From Nocardioides cynanchi (lineage in GTDB: Bacteria > Actinomycetota > Actinomycetes > Propionibacteriales > Nocardioidaceae), in assembly GCF_008761635.1 (NCBI RefSeq), contig NZ_CP044344.1, positions 3,472,001 to 3,536,000 of the forward strand: a DNA stretch of 64,000 nucleotides, given 5' to 3'. The stretch's first letter is position 1. Each line of letters begins with the position of its first letter. Shown in pieces: positions 20,743 through 28,672 of this stretch. Below the pieces are notes generated by a model. The model saw nothing but the letters and a program-made list of their open reading frames with translations. It had not been told where the DNA came from and searched no databases. The translations under genes and the position numbers were made by a program.

Positions 20743-21483
20743 TCAGACCCGGTGCACCTTGTGCTGGGCGGCCTGGGCGCGCGGCTTGATCACCAGCTCG
20801 TCGATGTTCACGTGCGACGGTCGGGTCGCGATCCAGGCGATCGCATCGGCGACGTCCTCGGCCACCAGCGGGTCGGGGACGCCGGCGTACACGGCGTCGG
20901 CCCGCGAGCGGTCGCCCTCGAACCGGTTCAGCGCGAACTCGTCGGTGCGGACCATCCCCGGTGCGATCTCGCTGACCCGGATCGGCTCGCCGACCAGCTC
21001 GAGCCGGAGTGTCTCGGTGACGACCTGGGTGCCGTGCTTGGCGGCCGTGTAACCGGCCCCTCCCTCGTAGGCGATCCGGCCGGCCGTCGAGCCCACGTTG
21101 ACGATCAGGCCGTCGCCGCTCGCGGTCAGCGCGGGCAGCAGCGCGCGGGTGACGTTGAGCAGCCCGATCACGTTGACCTCGTACATGTGCCGCCACTCGT
21201 CCGGGTCCGCCTCGGCGACGTTGCCCAGCCCGAAGGCACCACCGGCGTTGTTGACCAGGACGTGCAGCGAGTCGCCCACCGCCGCGGCCAGGGCCGCGAC
21301 CGACTCGGCGGACGTCACGTCGCAGGTGATGGCGGTCCCGTCGATCTCCGCGGCCAGCCGCTCGATCCGGTCGGTACGACGTGCCGCGCACAGCACGGCG
21401 TACCCCTCGGCGGCCAGGGCCCGCGCGGTGGCGGCCCCGATCCCGCTGCTGGCCCCGGTCACGACGGCGGTACGACGGCTCAT
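20743..21483 (-). CDS. Short-chain dehydrogenase/reductase
   Basis: NAD(P)-dependent classical SDR of 246 residues: TGASSGIGAATARAL (cofactor loop), CDVTS, LVNNAGG, the catalytic Ser in VNVGSTAGR and YxxxK in YTAAKHG. Substrate unknown; it resembles the YdfG / serine-type 3-hydroxy acid dehydrogenases. The start at 21483 gives MSRRTAVVTGASSG; CACAAT is seven bases upstream (21496-21491). This same hexamer precedes the ATA start of gmd and the GTG start of the molybdopterin oxidoreductase. Diverges from a small membrane protein gene. Confidence 0.9.
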   Translation of the reverse strand: MSRRTAVVTGASSGIGAATARALAAEGYAVLCAARRTDRIERLAAEIDGTAITCDVTSAESVAALAAAVGDSLHVLVNNAGGAFGLGNVAEADPDEWRHMYEVNVIGLLNVTRALLPALTASGDGLIVNVGSTAGRIAYEGGAGYTAAKHGTQVVTETLRLELVGEPIRVSEIAPGMVRTDEFALNRFEGDRSRADAVYAGVPDPLVAEDVADAIAWIATRPSHVNIDELVIKPRAQAAQHKVHRV

Positions 21484-21553
21484 GGCCCCGATTGTGCCCG
21501 CCGGGTGCAGCCGGCAGACGTCGGCGCCCGACCGGTGGCACACTGTGGGACCG

Positions 21554-21946
21554 ATGGGACGTCATGCCGAGACCGCCGGGACTCCTCTGGACCTGCGCCG
21601 CACCGCCCAGGCGTCGGGCCTGGTGGGCGGCGTCGCGTGGGTGCTCACCTACTTCCTCCCGACCGACCCCCGCACCGCGCTGGCCACCGGCGTCCTCTGG
21701 TTGGGTCTGCTGCTGCTGACCGTGGCGCTGTTCGGTCTCGGGCTGCTGCTGGTCAGGAGCGACGTGCTGGTGCTGCGCTGGTTCGTCGGGCTGGCCCTGC
21801 CGACGCTGGTGTGGAGCGCGTTCGCCGTGGTCCGAGACTCCGCCGCTGACCCGGCGCTGGCCGACGCTGTGTTCGGGGCGGCGGTGGGGCTGGTGTCCGG
21901 GGTGCAGCTCGTCCGGCGCCGGTCGCTGCCCCGGGCGACGTTGTGA
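21554..21946 (+). CDS. Small membrane protein, 130 aa (DUF2568-like)
   Basis: The protein has an N-terminal cytoplasmic stretch (about 1-20) and three or four hydrophobic helices (GLVGGVAWVLTYFL, GVLWLGLLLLTVALFGLGLL, WFVGLALPTLVWSAFAVV, a weaker one near ADAVFGAAVGLVSGV). It resembles short YrdB/DUF2568-type membrane proteins only in layout, so the family assignment is weak. The ATG at 21554 is seven bases after CACTGT. It diverges from the SDR gene and precedes mshA. No function can be assigned. Confidence 0.65.
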   Translation: MGRHAETAGTPLDLRRTAQASGLVGGVAWVLTYFLPTDPRTALATGVLWLGLLLLTVALFGLGLLLVRSDVLVLRWFVGLALPTLVWSAFAVVRDSAADPALADAVFGAAVGLVSGVQLVRRRSLPRATL

Positions 21947-22003
21947 ACTCGTGACCTGCACGGGGAATCGACGGGGACCCCGGAGGGTTGGAGCGGGGAG
22001 GGG

Positions 22004-22019
22004 CACCCGTCGGCGGGTG
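22004..22019 (+). other. Hairpin in the mshA leader
   Basis: CACCCG and CGGGTG flank a four-base TCGG loop 17 bases before the mshA GTG, directly in front of the purine-rich AAGGGGG that could be its ribosome binding site. It may affect translation initiation. Confidence 0.3.
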
Positions 22020-22036
22020 TCGCGAAGGGGGTAGCG

Positions 22037-23308
22037 GTGCAGCTCACCGAGGACGACGCCGTCCGCAGGGTCGCCATGATCAGCGTGCACACCTCTCCGC
22101 TCGACCAGCCCGGCACCGGCGACGCCGGCGGCCTCAACGTCTACGTGGTGGAGCTGTCCCGACGGCTGGCCGCGGCCGGCATCGAGGTCGACATCTTCAC
22201 CCGCGCCACCTCGTCGCGGCTCGACACCATCGTCGAGGCCGGTGACCGGATCAAGGTCCACAACATCCACGCCGGTCCGTTCGAGGGCCTGACCAAGGAC
22301 GAGCTGCCCGGCCAGCTCTGCGTGTTCGCCCGTGAGGTGCTGCGCACCGAGGCCGCGCAGCCGCTGGGCCACTACGACCTGGTGCACTCCCACTACTGGC
22401 TCTCCGGCCAGGTCGGTGCGCTGGCGCGGGACCGCTGGGGCGTGCCGCTGGTGCACACCATGCACACCATGGCCAAGGTGAAGAACGACGCGCTGGCCGC
22501 CGGTGACAGCCCCGAGCCGACGGCTCGGATCATCGGTGAGGAGCAGGTCGTCGAGGCCGCCGACATGCTGATCGCGAGCACCGACATCGAGGCCAAGCAG
22601 CTGATCAACCTGTACGACGCGGACCCCGGCCGGGTCGAGGTCGTCCACCCCGGCGTCGACCTCGCTGTCTTCCGGCCCCGTGACACCGCCGCCGCGCGTC
22701 GACAGGTCGGGCTCCCCGCCGATGCCCACGTGGTGCTGTTCGCCGGCCGCCTCCAGCCCCTGAAGGCTCCCGACGTGCTGCTCCGGGCCGTCGCCCTCCT
22801 GCTCGCCGAGACGCCCGACCTGCGCCCGCGGCTCGTCGTGCCGATCGTCGGCGGGCCGTCCGGCACCGGCCTCGAGCACCCCGAGTCGCTGGCCGAGCTC
22901 GCTGCCGAGCTCGGCATCGCCGACGTGGTGCGGTTCGTGCCACCGGTGCCGGCCGCCGAGCTCGCCGTCTGGGACGCGGCCGCATCCGTCGTGGCGGTTC
23001 CGTCGTACAACGAGTCGTTCGGGCTGGTCGCGGCCGAGGCCCTGGCCACCGGCACTCCCGTGATCGCCGCGGCCGTCGGGGGACTCCCGACCGTGGTCGA
23101 GGACGGTCGCGACGGGCTGCTCGTCGACACCCACGAGCCGCGCGACTGGGCCTCCGCGCTCCGGCGGGTCCTGCTCGACGACGCCCTGCGAGCGCGGCTG
23201 TCGGAGGGCGCCCGGGCCCGCTCCGGACGCTTCTCCTGGGAACGCACGGCGGAGCGCACCCTCGACGTCTACGAGCGCGCCCGCGCCGCGCTCCGGGAGC
23301 CCGTGTGA
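22037..23308 (+). CDS. mshA: D-inositol-3-phosphate glycosyltransferase (mycothiol synthesis, step 1)
   Basis: GT4-family enzyme that transfers GlcNAc from UDP-GlcNAc to 1L-myo-inositol-1-phosphate, the first step of mycothiol synthesis. The 423 residues contain [22 protein letters not shown] near the N-terminus split over the acceptor loop, [34 protein letters not shown] and the donor motif [19 protein letters not shown]. Start GTG at 22037 is preceded by an AAGGGGG purine run. The stop overlaps the next gene's GTG start (GTGA), as a YbjN gene also follows mshA in mycobacteria. Confidence 0.95.
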   Translation: MQLTEDDAVRRVAMISVHTSPLDQPGTGDAGGLNVYVVELSRRLAAAGIEVDIFTRATSSRLDTIVEAGDRIKVHNIHAGPFEGLTKDELPGQLCVFAREVLRTEAAQPLGHYDLVHSHYWLSGQVGALARDRWGVPLVHTMHTMAKVKNDALAAGDSPEPTARIIGEEQVVEAADMLIASTDIEAKQLINLYDADPGRVEVVHPGVDLAVFRPRDTAAARRQVGLPADAHVVLFAGRLQPLKAPDVLLRAVALLLAETPDLRPRLVVPIVGGPSGTGLEHPESLAELAAELGIADVVRFVPPVPAAELAVWDAAASVVAVPSYNESFGLVAAEALATGTPVIAAAVGGLPTVVEDGRDGLLVDTHEPRDWASALRRVLLDDALRARLSEGARARSGRFSWERTAERTLDVYERARAALREPV

Positions 23309-23826
23309 CCGCGGCCGCGGCGAACGACCCGGCCCAGGTGCTGCGCGACTACCTCGCCGACAACGACCTGGAGTTCACCGAGCAGGGCAGCGTCTTCAGC
23401 TTCGCACTGCCGGGGGAGCGCAAGCTCCAGACGCCCGTGCGGCTCGACCTCGGGCCGCACGCCCTCGGCGTCCATGCCTTCGTGTGCCGCAACCCCGACG
23501 AGAACCACGAACGCGTCTACCGCTGGCTGCTCGAGCGCAACCTCAAGACGTACGCCGTGTCGTACGCCGTGGACCACCTCGGCGACATCTACCTCGACGC
23601 CCGGCTGCCGTTGTCACTGGTGACACCCGAGGAGCTCGACCGCCTGCTCGGCTCGGTGCTGGCCCACGCCGACGGCTCCTTCAACACCATCCTCGAGCTG
23701 GGCTTCGCCTCCTCCATCCGCAAGGAGTGGGAGTGGCGCAACCTGCGTGGCGAGTCCACGCGCAACCTCGACGCCTTCCGCGGCTGGCTGGAAACCGACG
23801 GGACGCCGGACGTCGAGCGGCCCTAG
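23305..23826 (+). CDS. YbjN domain-containing protein
   Basis: A 173-residue cytoplasmic protein with a YbjN/type-III-chaperone-like fold: [39 protein letters not shown] and a C-terminal SIRKEWEWR segment. Its GTG start overlaps the mshA stop, so it is probably translated together with MshA. The equivalent gene in M. tuberculosis (Rv0487) is also adjacent to mshA. A link to mycothiol metabolism is inferred from conserved position only. Confidence 0.85.
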   Translation: MTAAAANDPAQVLRDYLADNDLEFTEQGSVFSFALPGERKLQTPVRLDLGPHALGVHAFVCRNPDENHERVYRWLLERNLKTYAVSYAVDHLGDIYLDARLPLSLVTPEELDRLLGSVLAHADGSFNTILELGFASSIRKEWEWRNLRGESTRNLDAFRGWLETDGTPDVERP

Positions 23827-23835
23827 CCTGAGCGG

Positions 23836-24465
23836 GTGGAGTGGCCCTTCTTCGACCTGCGGGTCTCGTGCGGTGAGGTGCTGCTGCGCGGGGTGACCGA
23901 CGCGGACCTCGACCCGCTGCTGGCCGTGCTCCCCGGCGACCTCGAGCACGACCCGCGCAGCGAGCGCCTCGCCGAGCTGGACGACGAGGCCGACCATCGT
24001 CGCCTCTTCACCGCCAACCTCTGGAAGCACCGTGGCTCGTGGTCCCCCGCGTCGTGGTGCCTGGAGCTGGCGGTCGAGGTCGACGGAGCCGTCGTGGGGG
24101 TGCAGGCGTTGGAGGGCGACGACTTCCCGCTCCTGCGCACGGTCGACTCCTACTCCTGGCTGACCGCCGGGGTCCGGGGCCGAGGCCTCGCCACCTCCTT
24201 GCGCACCGGGGTGCTGGCCCTGGCCTTCGACCACCTCGGCGCCGTGGCCGCCGTCTCGTCCGCCACGATGGACAACGCGCCGTCGCTGGCGGTCTCCCGG
24301 CGGCTGGGCTACGCGGACAACGGGGTGTCCCTGATCCGCACGGCGGCTGGCGCCGAGCAGCTCCAGCACCTGAGGCTGACCCGGGAGCGCTGGCTCGCCG
24401 ATGCCCACGACGTCGAGGTCACCGGCATCGAGGCGTGCCTGCCGTGGTTCGGGCTCAGCGGCTGA
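23836..24465 (+). CDS. GNAT-family N-acetyltransferase
   Basis: Predicted acetyl-CoA-dependent acyltransferase, 209 residues. The acetyl-CoA pyrophosphate-binding loop is visible as VRGRGLATSLRTGVL, followed by a helix and the SSATMDNAPSLAVSRRLGY motif. The substrate is unknown. GTG at 23836 is six bases after TAGCCT, which overlaps the stop codon of the preceding YbjN gene, so a separate leaderless transcript can start from inside the end of ybjN. Its 3' end overlaps the convergent DUF1304 gene by 11 bases. Confidence 0.85.
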   Translation: MEWPFFDLRVSCGEVLLRGVTDADLDPLLAVLPGDLEHDPRSERLAELDDEADHRRLFTANLWKHRGSWSPASWCLELAVEVDGAVVGVQALEGDDFPLLRTVDSYSWLTAGVRGRGLATSLRTGVLALAFDHLGAVAAVSSATMDNAPSLAVSRRLGYADNGVSLIRTAAGAEQLQHLRLTRERWLADAHDVEVTGIEACLPWFGLSG

Positions 24466-24808
24466 GCAGCACCGCACCGAGGGCCAGCACGGCCGGCACC
24501 GCCTGCACCAGCAGGATCCTCTTGCTCACCGTCGCGGCGCCGTAGAGACCGGCGACGATGACGCAGGCGAGGAAGAACACCTTCACATCGGTGCGGTCGG
24601 CCGCCAGGCCCCACACCAGGCCGGCCACGAGGAACCCGTTGTAGAGACCCTGGTTGGCCGCCAGCGACTTCGACTGCTCGGCGAACCCCGCCTCGAGCCC
24701 GAACGTCCGCCGCCCGGTCGGGGTGGTCCACAGGAACATCTCGAGGACCAGGAAGTACAGGTGCAGGGCGGCGACCAGACCGACCAGGATGTCCGCGACG
24801 ATGTTCAC
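24455..24808 (-). CDS. DUF1304 membrane protein
   Basis: A 117-residue integral membrane protein with four predicted helices: ILVGLVAALHLYFLVLEMFL, the GLYNGFLVAGLVWGL helix, FFLACVIVAGLYGAAT and LVQAVPAVLALGAVLL. NQGLYNGFLV is a conserved feature of DUF1304 proteins. The function is unknown. GTG at 24808 is six bases after CATGCT. Seventeen bases separate it from the upstream EamA exporter stop, on the same strand. Confidence 0.82.
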   Translation of the reverse strand: MNIVADILVGLVAALHLYFLVLEMFLWTTPTGRRTFGLEAGFAEQSKSLAANQGLYNGFLVAGLVWGLAADRTDVKVFFLACVIVAGLYGAATVSKRILLVQAVPAVLALGAVLLSR

Positions 24809-24824
24809 CCCCGCAGCATGGGGC

Positions 24825-25733
24825 CTACGCGGGCTGGGGCGCCACCTCGCGCGGGCGTGGCTTGCGCCGCGCCACGGCCACACCGACCAGGGCCAGTGCC
24901 CCGCCGGCGTACGCCATGGTCGGCGGCACCTCGCCCAGGAAGAGCCAGCCCAGGAAGATCGTCAGGGGCGGCACGAGGTAGGTGGTGATACCCAGGCTGC
25001 TGGCACTCATGTGCTGCAACGCGAAGGCGTACGTCGTGAAGGCGATCGCGGTCGGGAACACCCCGAGGTAGATCACCCACCACACGTCGGACACCGAGGC
25101 CCGGGCGGTGTCGTGGACCAGCTGCCCGGCGAAGGGGAGGCAGGCGATCGCACCGATCGTGCACGCCAGCCAGGTCACGTGGACCGCGGAGAGGCGCGAG
25201 ACGAGCGGCTTCTGCACGACCAGCGAGATCGAGTAGACCAGGGCGGCGAGCAGGCACAGCCCGACCCCGATCAGGTCGTTGTGCCCGCCCGGCTGGGAGA
25301 GCCCGATCAGGACCACTCCGGCGAAGGCGAGGGCCAGGCCGAGGCCGAGCCAGCCCGTGAAGCGGTCTCCCAGGAACAGGGTGGCCAGCAGGGCGATCAG
25401 CACCGGTGAGATCTGGATCAGCATCGCGGCGGTCCCGGCGTCGACGTGGCGCTCGCCCTGGTTGAGGGAGACGTTGTAGACGCCGAACCAGAGCACGCCG
25501 ATCACCAGCAGTGACAGCCAGTCGCGACCACTCGGTCGCGGGACGCCACGGGACAGGGCCACGACGCCCAGGGCCACGGCACCCACCGCCAGCCGGCCCA
25601 GCGAGAGGGCGCCGGCCGAGAAGTCGTGGCCGAGGTGCCGGATCGCGACGAAGGCCGAGGCCCACAGGGTGAGGGTGACGACGACGGCGGCGACGGGGAG
25701 CCAGCGACTGCGGAAGTCCTCGGTAAGAGCCAC
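24825..25733 (-). CDS. EamA/DMT-family transporter
   Basis: Drug/metabolite transporter of 302 residues with ten predicted membrane helices arranged as two EamA repeats (about 10-145 and 155-285). Typical features are LWASAFVAIRHLG near the start, GERHVDAGTAAMLIQISPV at the end of repeat 1, and SSLGITTYLVPPLTIFLGWLFLGE in repeat 2. It probably exports small metabolites or amino acids; substrate unknown. GTG at 25733 is six bases after TAGAGT. It diverges from lutA. Confidence 0.9.
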   Translation of the reverse strand: MALTEDFRSRWLPVAAVVVTLTLWASAFVAIRHLGHDFSAGALSLGRLAVGAVALGVVALSRGVPRPSGRDWLSLLVIGVLWFGVYNVSLNQGERHVDAGTAAMLIQISPVLIALLATLFLGDRFTGWLGLGLALAFAGVVLIGLSQPGGHNDLIGVGLCLLAALVYSISLVVQKPLVSRLSAVHVTWLACTIGAIACLPFAGQLVHDTARASVSDVWWVIYLGVFPTAIAFTTYAFALQHMSASSLGITTYLVPPLTIFLGWLFLGEVPPTMAYAGGALALVGVAVARRKPRPREVAPQPA

Positions 25734-25847
25734 CCCTCCACTCTAGGCAGTACCTCCGACCACACTCACGCGGTTTTCGGACGTCGCGACCCGCGCCCGG
25801 AACGCTGCCGCACGCCGGCTCCCGGCCCGGACGGCATGATGGACCGC

Positions 25848-26585
25848 ATGCGGGTGGCGCTGATGGTGACGTGCGTGAACGACGCCATGTTCCCCGACAC
25901 CGGCCGCGCGGTCGTCACCCTGCTGCGCCGCCTGGGGGTGGACGTCGACTTCCCGGAGGCGCAGACCTGCTGCGCGCAGCCGATGGTCAACACCGGCTAC
26001 CTCGACGAGGCCGTGCCGGTCGTGCGGACCTTCGTCGACGCGTTCGAGGGGTACGACGTGGTGGTGACGCCGTCGGGCTCGTGCGCCGGGTCCGCGCGAC
26101 ACCAGCACTCCCTGGTCGCCCGACGCTCGGGCGACACCGCCCTCCAGGAGCGGGTGGCGGGTCTGGGGCCGCGGGTCCTCGAGCTCAGCGAGTTCCTCGT
26201 CGACCACCTGGGCGTGACCGACGTGGGCGCCTACTTCCCGCACCGGGTGACCTACCACCCGACCTGCCACTCGCTCCGGATGCTCGGGGTCGGTGACCGC
26301 CCGCGCCGGCTGCTCGAGTCGGTGCGCGGGCTGACCCTCGTCGACCTGCCCGGGGCCGAGGAGTGCTGCGGCTTCGGCGGCACGTTCGCGGTCAAGAACG
26401 CCGACACCTCGGTCGCGATGGGCGCCGACAAGGCCCGGCACGTCCGCGACAGCGGAGCCGAGGTGCTGGTCGCCGGTGACAACTCGTGCCTGATGCACAT
26501 CGGCGGGATGCTCTCGCGGCAGCGGGCCGGCGTCCGGGTGGTGCACCTCGCCGAGATCCTGGCCGCCACCGAGGACCCGGCATGA
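25848..26585 (+). CDS. lutA: L-lactate utilization protein LutA (CCG-domain Fe-S oxidoreductase)
   Basis: Subunit of the LutABC complex that oxidises L-lactate to pyruvate. The 245-residue protein has two cysteine-rich CCG motifs: TCCAQPMVNTGY (about 40-51) and EECCGFGGTFAVKN (about 180-193), with HPTCHS and SGSCAGS supplying further ligands. Of three closely spaced ATGs, 25848 is preferred because CATGAT ends seven bases before it and MRVALMVTCVNDAMFPDTG matches the family start. The stop overlaps lutB (ATGA). No lutR-type regulator is adjacent. Confidence 0.94.
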   Translation: MRVALMVTCVNDAMFPDTGRAVVTLLRRLGVDVDFPEAQTCCAQPMVNTGYLDEAVPVVRTFVDAFEGYDVVVTPSGSCAGSARHQHSLVARRSGDTALQERVAGLGPRVLELSEFLVDHLGVTDVGAYFPHRVTYHPTCHSLRMLGVGDRPRRLLESVRGLTLVDLPGAEECCGFGGTFAVKNADTSVAMGADKARHVRDSGAEVLVAGDNSCLMHIGGMLSRQRAGVRVVHLAEILAATEDPA

Positions 26586-28060
26586 GCGGCACCTTCGTGG
26601 GGATGCCCGCCTTCCCCGCCGCGGCTCGCGCCGCGTTGGCCGACACCCAGCTGCGGCACAACCTGGCGCACGCCACCCACACGATCCGCGACAAGCGGGC
26701 CACGGTCGTCGCCGAGGTCGAGGACTGGGAGGAGCTCCGGCTGGCGGGTGCGCTGGCCAAGGACACCGCCCTGCTCGACCTCGACCGGCAGCTGGTCCGG
26801 CTCGAGGAGACCCTGACCGCGAACGGCGCCGTCGTCCACTGGGCCGGCGACGCGGCCGAGGCGTGCCGGATCGTCGTCGAGGTGGCCCGCGCCCACGGCG
26901 TCGACGAGGTGGTCAAGGTCAAGTCGATGGCCACCGCCGAGATCGGCCTCAACGAGGCGTTGCTCGCAGCCGGCATCGCGCCCTGGGAGACGGACCTCGC
27001 GGAGCTGATCGTGCAGCTCGCCGACGACCTGCCCTCCCACATCCTGGTGCCCGCGATCCACCGCAACCGGGCCGAGGTGCGCGAGATCTTCCGGTCCCGG
27101 ATGGCCGGTGCCGGCCGGCCTGCTCCCGACGACCTCTCCGACGACCCCGCCGAGCTGGCGAACGCGGCCCGGCTGCACCTGCGGGAGAAGTTCCTGCGTG
27201 CCAAGGTGGCGGTCTCGGGCGCCAACTTCGCGGTCGCCGAGACCGGGACCCTGGTGGTCGTCGAGTCCGAGGGCAACGGCCGGATGTGCCTGACCCTGCC
27301 TGAGGTGCTGGTCTCGGTGGTCGGCATCGAGAAGGTGGTGCCGCGCTGGGACGACCTCGGCACGCTGCTCCGGCTGCTGCCCCGGTCGTCGACCGGCGAG
27401 CGGATGAACCCCTACACCTCCACGTGGTCGGGGGTCAGCCCCGGCGACGGCCCGCAGGAGGTGCACGTCGTGCTCCTCGACAACGGTCGTACCCGCGCGC
27501 TGTCCGACCAGGTCGGGCGGCAGGCCCTGCGCTGCATCCGGTGCTCGGCCTGCCTGAACGTCTGCCCGGTCTACGAGCGGGTGGGCGGCCATGCGTACGG
27601 CTCGGTCTATCCCGGCCCGATCGGCGCGATCCTGAACCCGCTGATGAAGGGCGTCGGCGTCGACGAGCAGACCGACTCGCTGCCCTACGCCTCGTCGCTC
27701 TGCGGTGCCTGCTTCGAGGTCTGCCCGGTGCGGATCGACATCCCGACCGTGCTCGTCGAGCTCCGCTCGCAGGTCGTCGACGCCCATCGCTCGGGCCGGC
27801 CCAAGGCCGAGGCGCTGGCGATGCGCGGGGCGTCGTACGCCTTCACCCGCTCCTCCCGGCTGGGTCTGGCCGAGCGTGCCTCCGGGCTGGCGGGCCTGCT
27901 GCTGGGCCGGGTCGGCCGTACGACGCTCCCCGGCGGCCGCCGCGCGCTCGGTCGGATCCCCGGACCGGGTGCGGCCTGGACGTCGGCCCGCGACCTCCCG
28001 ATGCCGCCGCGCGAGTCGTTCCGGGCCTGGTGGCGCCGGACCGGGGGTGGCCGCTCGTGA
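26582..28060 (+). CDS. lutB: L-lactate utilization protein LutB (ferredoxin-type Fe-S protein)
   Basis: Electron-transfer subunit of the lactate-oxidising LutABC complex, 492 residues. An N-terminal LUD domain (about 65-290) is followed by two 4Fe-4S motifs, CIRCSACLNVCPVYE and CGACFEVCPVRID, then a C-terminal DUF3390-like tail. The ATG overlaps the lutA stop, and the stop overlaps lutC (GTGA), so the three are a tight operon. Confidence 0.95.
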   Translation: MSGTFVGMPAFPAAARAALADTQLRHNLAHATHTIRDKRATVVAEVEDWEELRLAGALAKDTALLDLDRQLVRLEETLTANGAVVHWAGDAAEACRIVVEVARAHGVDEVVKVKSMATAEIGLNEALLAAGIAPWETDLAELIVQLADDLPSHILVPAIHRNRAEVREIFRSRMAGAGRPAPDDLSDDPAELANAARLHLREKFLRAKVAVSGANFAVAETGTLVVVESEGNGRMCLTLPEVLVSVVGIEKVVPRWDDLGTLLRLLPRSSTGERMNPYTSTWSGVSPGDGPQEVHVVLLDNGRTRALSDQVGRQALRCIRCSACLNVCPVYERVGGHAYGSVYPGPIGAILNPLMKGVGVDEQTDSLPYASSLCGACFEVCPVRIDIPTVLVELRSQVVDAHRSGRPKAEALAMRGASYAFTRSSRLGLAERASGLAGLLLGRVGRTTLPGGRRALGRIPGPGAAWTSARDLPMPPRESFRAWWRRTGGGRS

Positions 28061-28647
28061 GCGCGCGAGAGGAGATCCTGGGCCGGGTCCGGTCGGCCCT
28101 CGTGGGCGTCGACGTCCCCGCCGTCGTTGCGCCACCACCGTCGCTGCCGCGCCCCGGTGCCGACCTGGTGGGGCTCTTCGCCGAGCGCGTGGCCGACTAC
28201 CGCGCCGTGGTCGTCCGCTGCTCGGCCGCCGACCTCGCGGAGCACGTGCGCGCCGCCCTGCCCGCGGCGGCCCGGGTCGTGGTCCCTGCCGGTCTCGATC
28301 TCGAGGTACCCGGCGCGGTGCCCGACGACGACCTCTCGGCCGCGGAGCTGGATGCGCTCGACGGTGTCGTCACCCGTGCCACGGTCGGGATCGCCGAGAC
28401 CGGCACGATCGTGCTCGACCACGGGCCCGGTCAGGGCCGTCGGGTGCTGACCCTGGTCCCCGACCTCCACGTGTGCATCGTCGACGCCGCGCAGGTGGTC
28501 GCCGACGTCCCGGACGCCATCCCCCTGCTCGACGTCACCCGCCCCCAGACCTGGATCAGTGGGCCGAGCGCGACCAGCGACATCGAGCTGGACCGGGTCG
28601 AGGGCGTGCACGGTCCGCGCCGCCTGCACGTGATCGTGGTCGGGTGA
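28057..28647 (+). CDS. lutC: L-lactate utilization protein LutC (LUD domain)
   Basis: Third LutABC subunit, 196 residues, a stand-alone LUD domain. It starts MSAREEILGRVRSAL and has IAETGTIVLDHG, LTLVPDLHVCIV and ISGPSATSDIELDRVEGVHG, the conserved C-terminal motif. The GTG at 28057 overlaps the lutB stop. It is convergent with the secreted TIG-domain gene, 25 bases away. Confidence 0.94.
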   Translation: MSAREEILGRVRSALVGVDVPAVVAPPPSLPRPGADLVGLFAERVADYRAVVVRCSAADLAEHVRAALPAAARVVVPAGLDLEVPGAVPDDDLSAAELDALDGVVTRATVGIAETGTIVLDHGPGQGRRVLTLVPDLHVCIVDAAQVVADVPDAIPLLDVTRPQTWISGPSATSDIELDRVEGVHGPRRLHVIVVG

Positions 28648-28672
28648 GGCAGGCCGGCCCGAGCGGACACGA

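Noticed and set aside
20693..23134. Long N-terminal extension of the racemase frame through the SDR and mshA genes
   Set aside because: The extension is antisense or out of frame with well-supported genes. The racemase begins naturally at 20692 with a family N-terminus and a -10 hexamer.
26486..28138. Antisense frame opposite lutB/lutC and other overlapping frames
   Set aside because: LutA, LutB and LutC have clear Fe-S and LUD motifs with overlapping start and stop codons. The opposite-strand frames have none.
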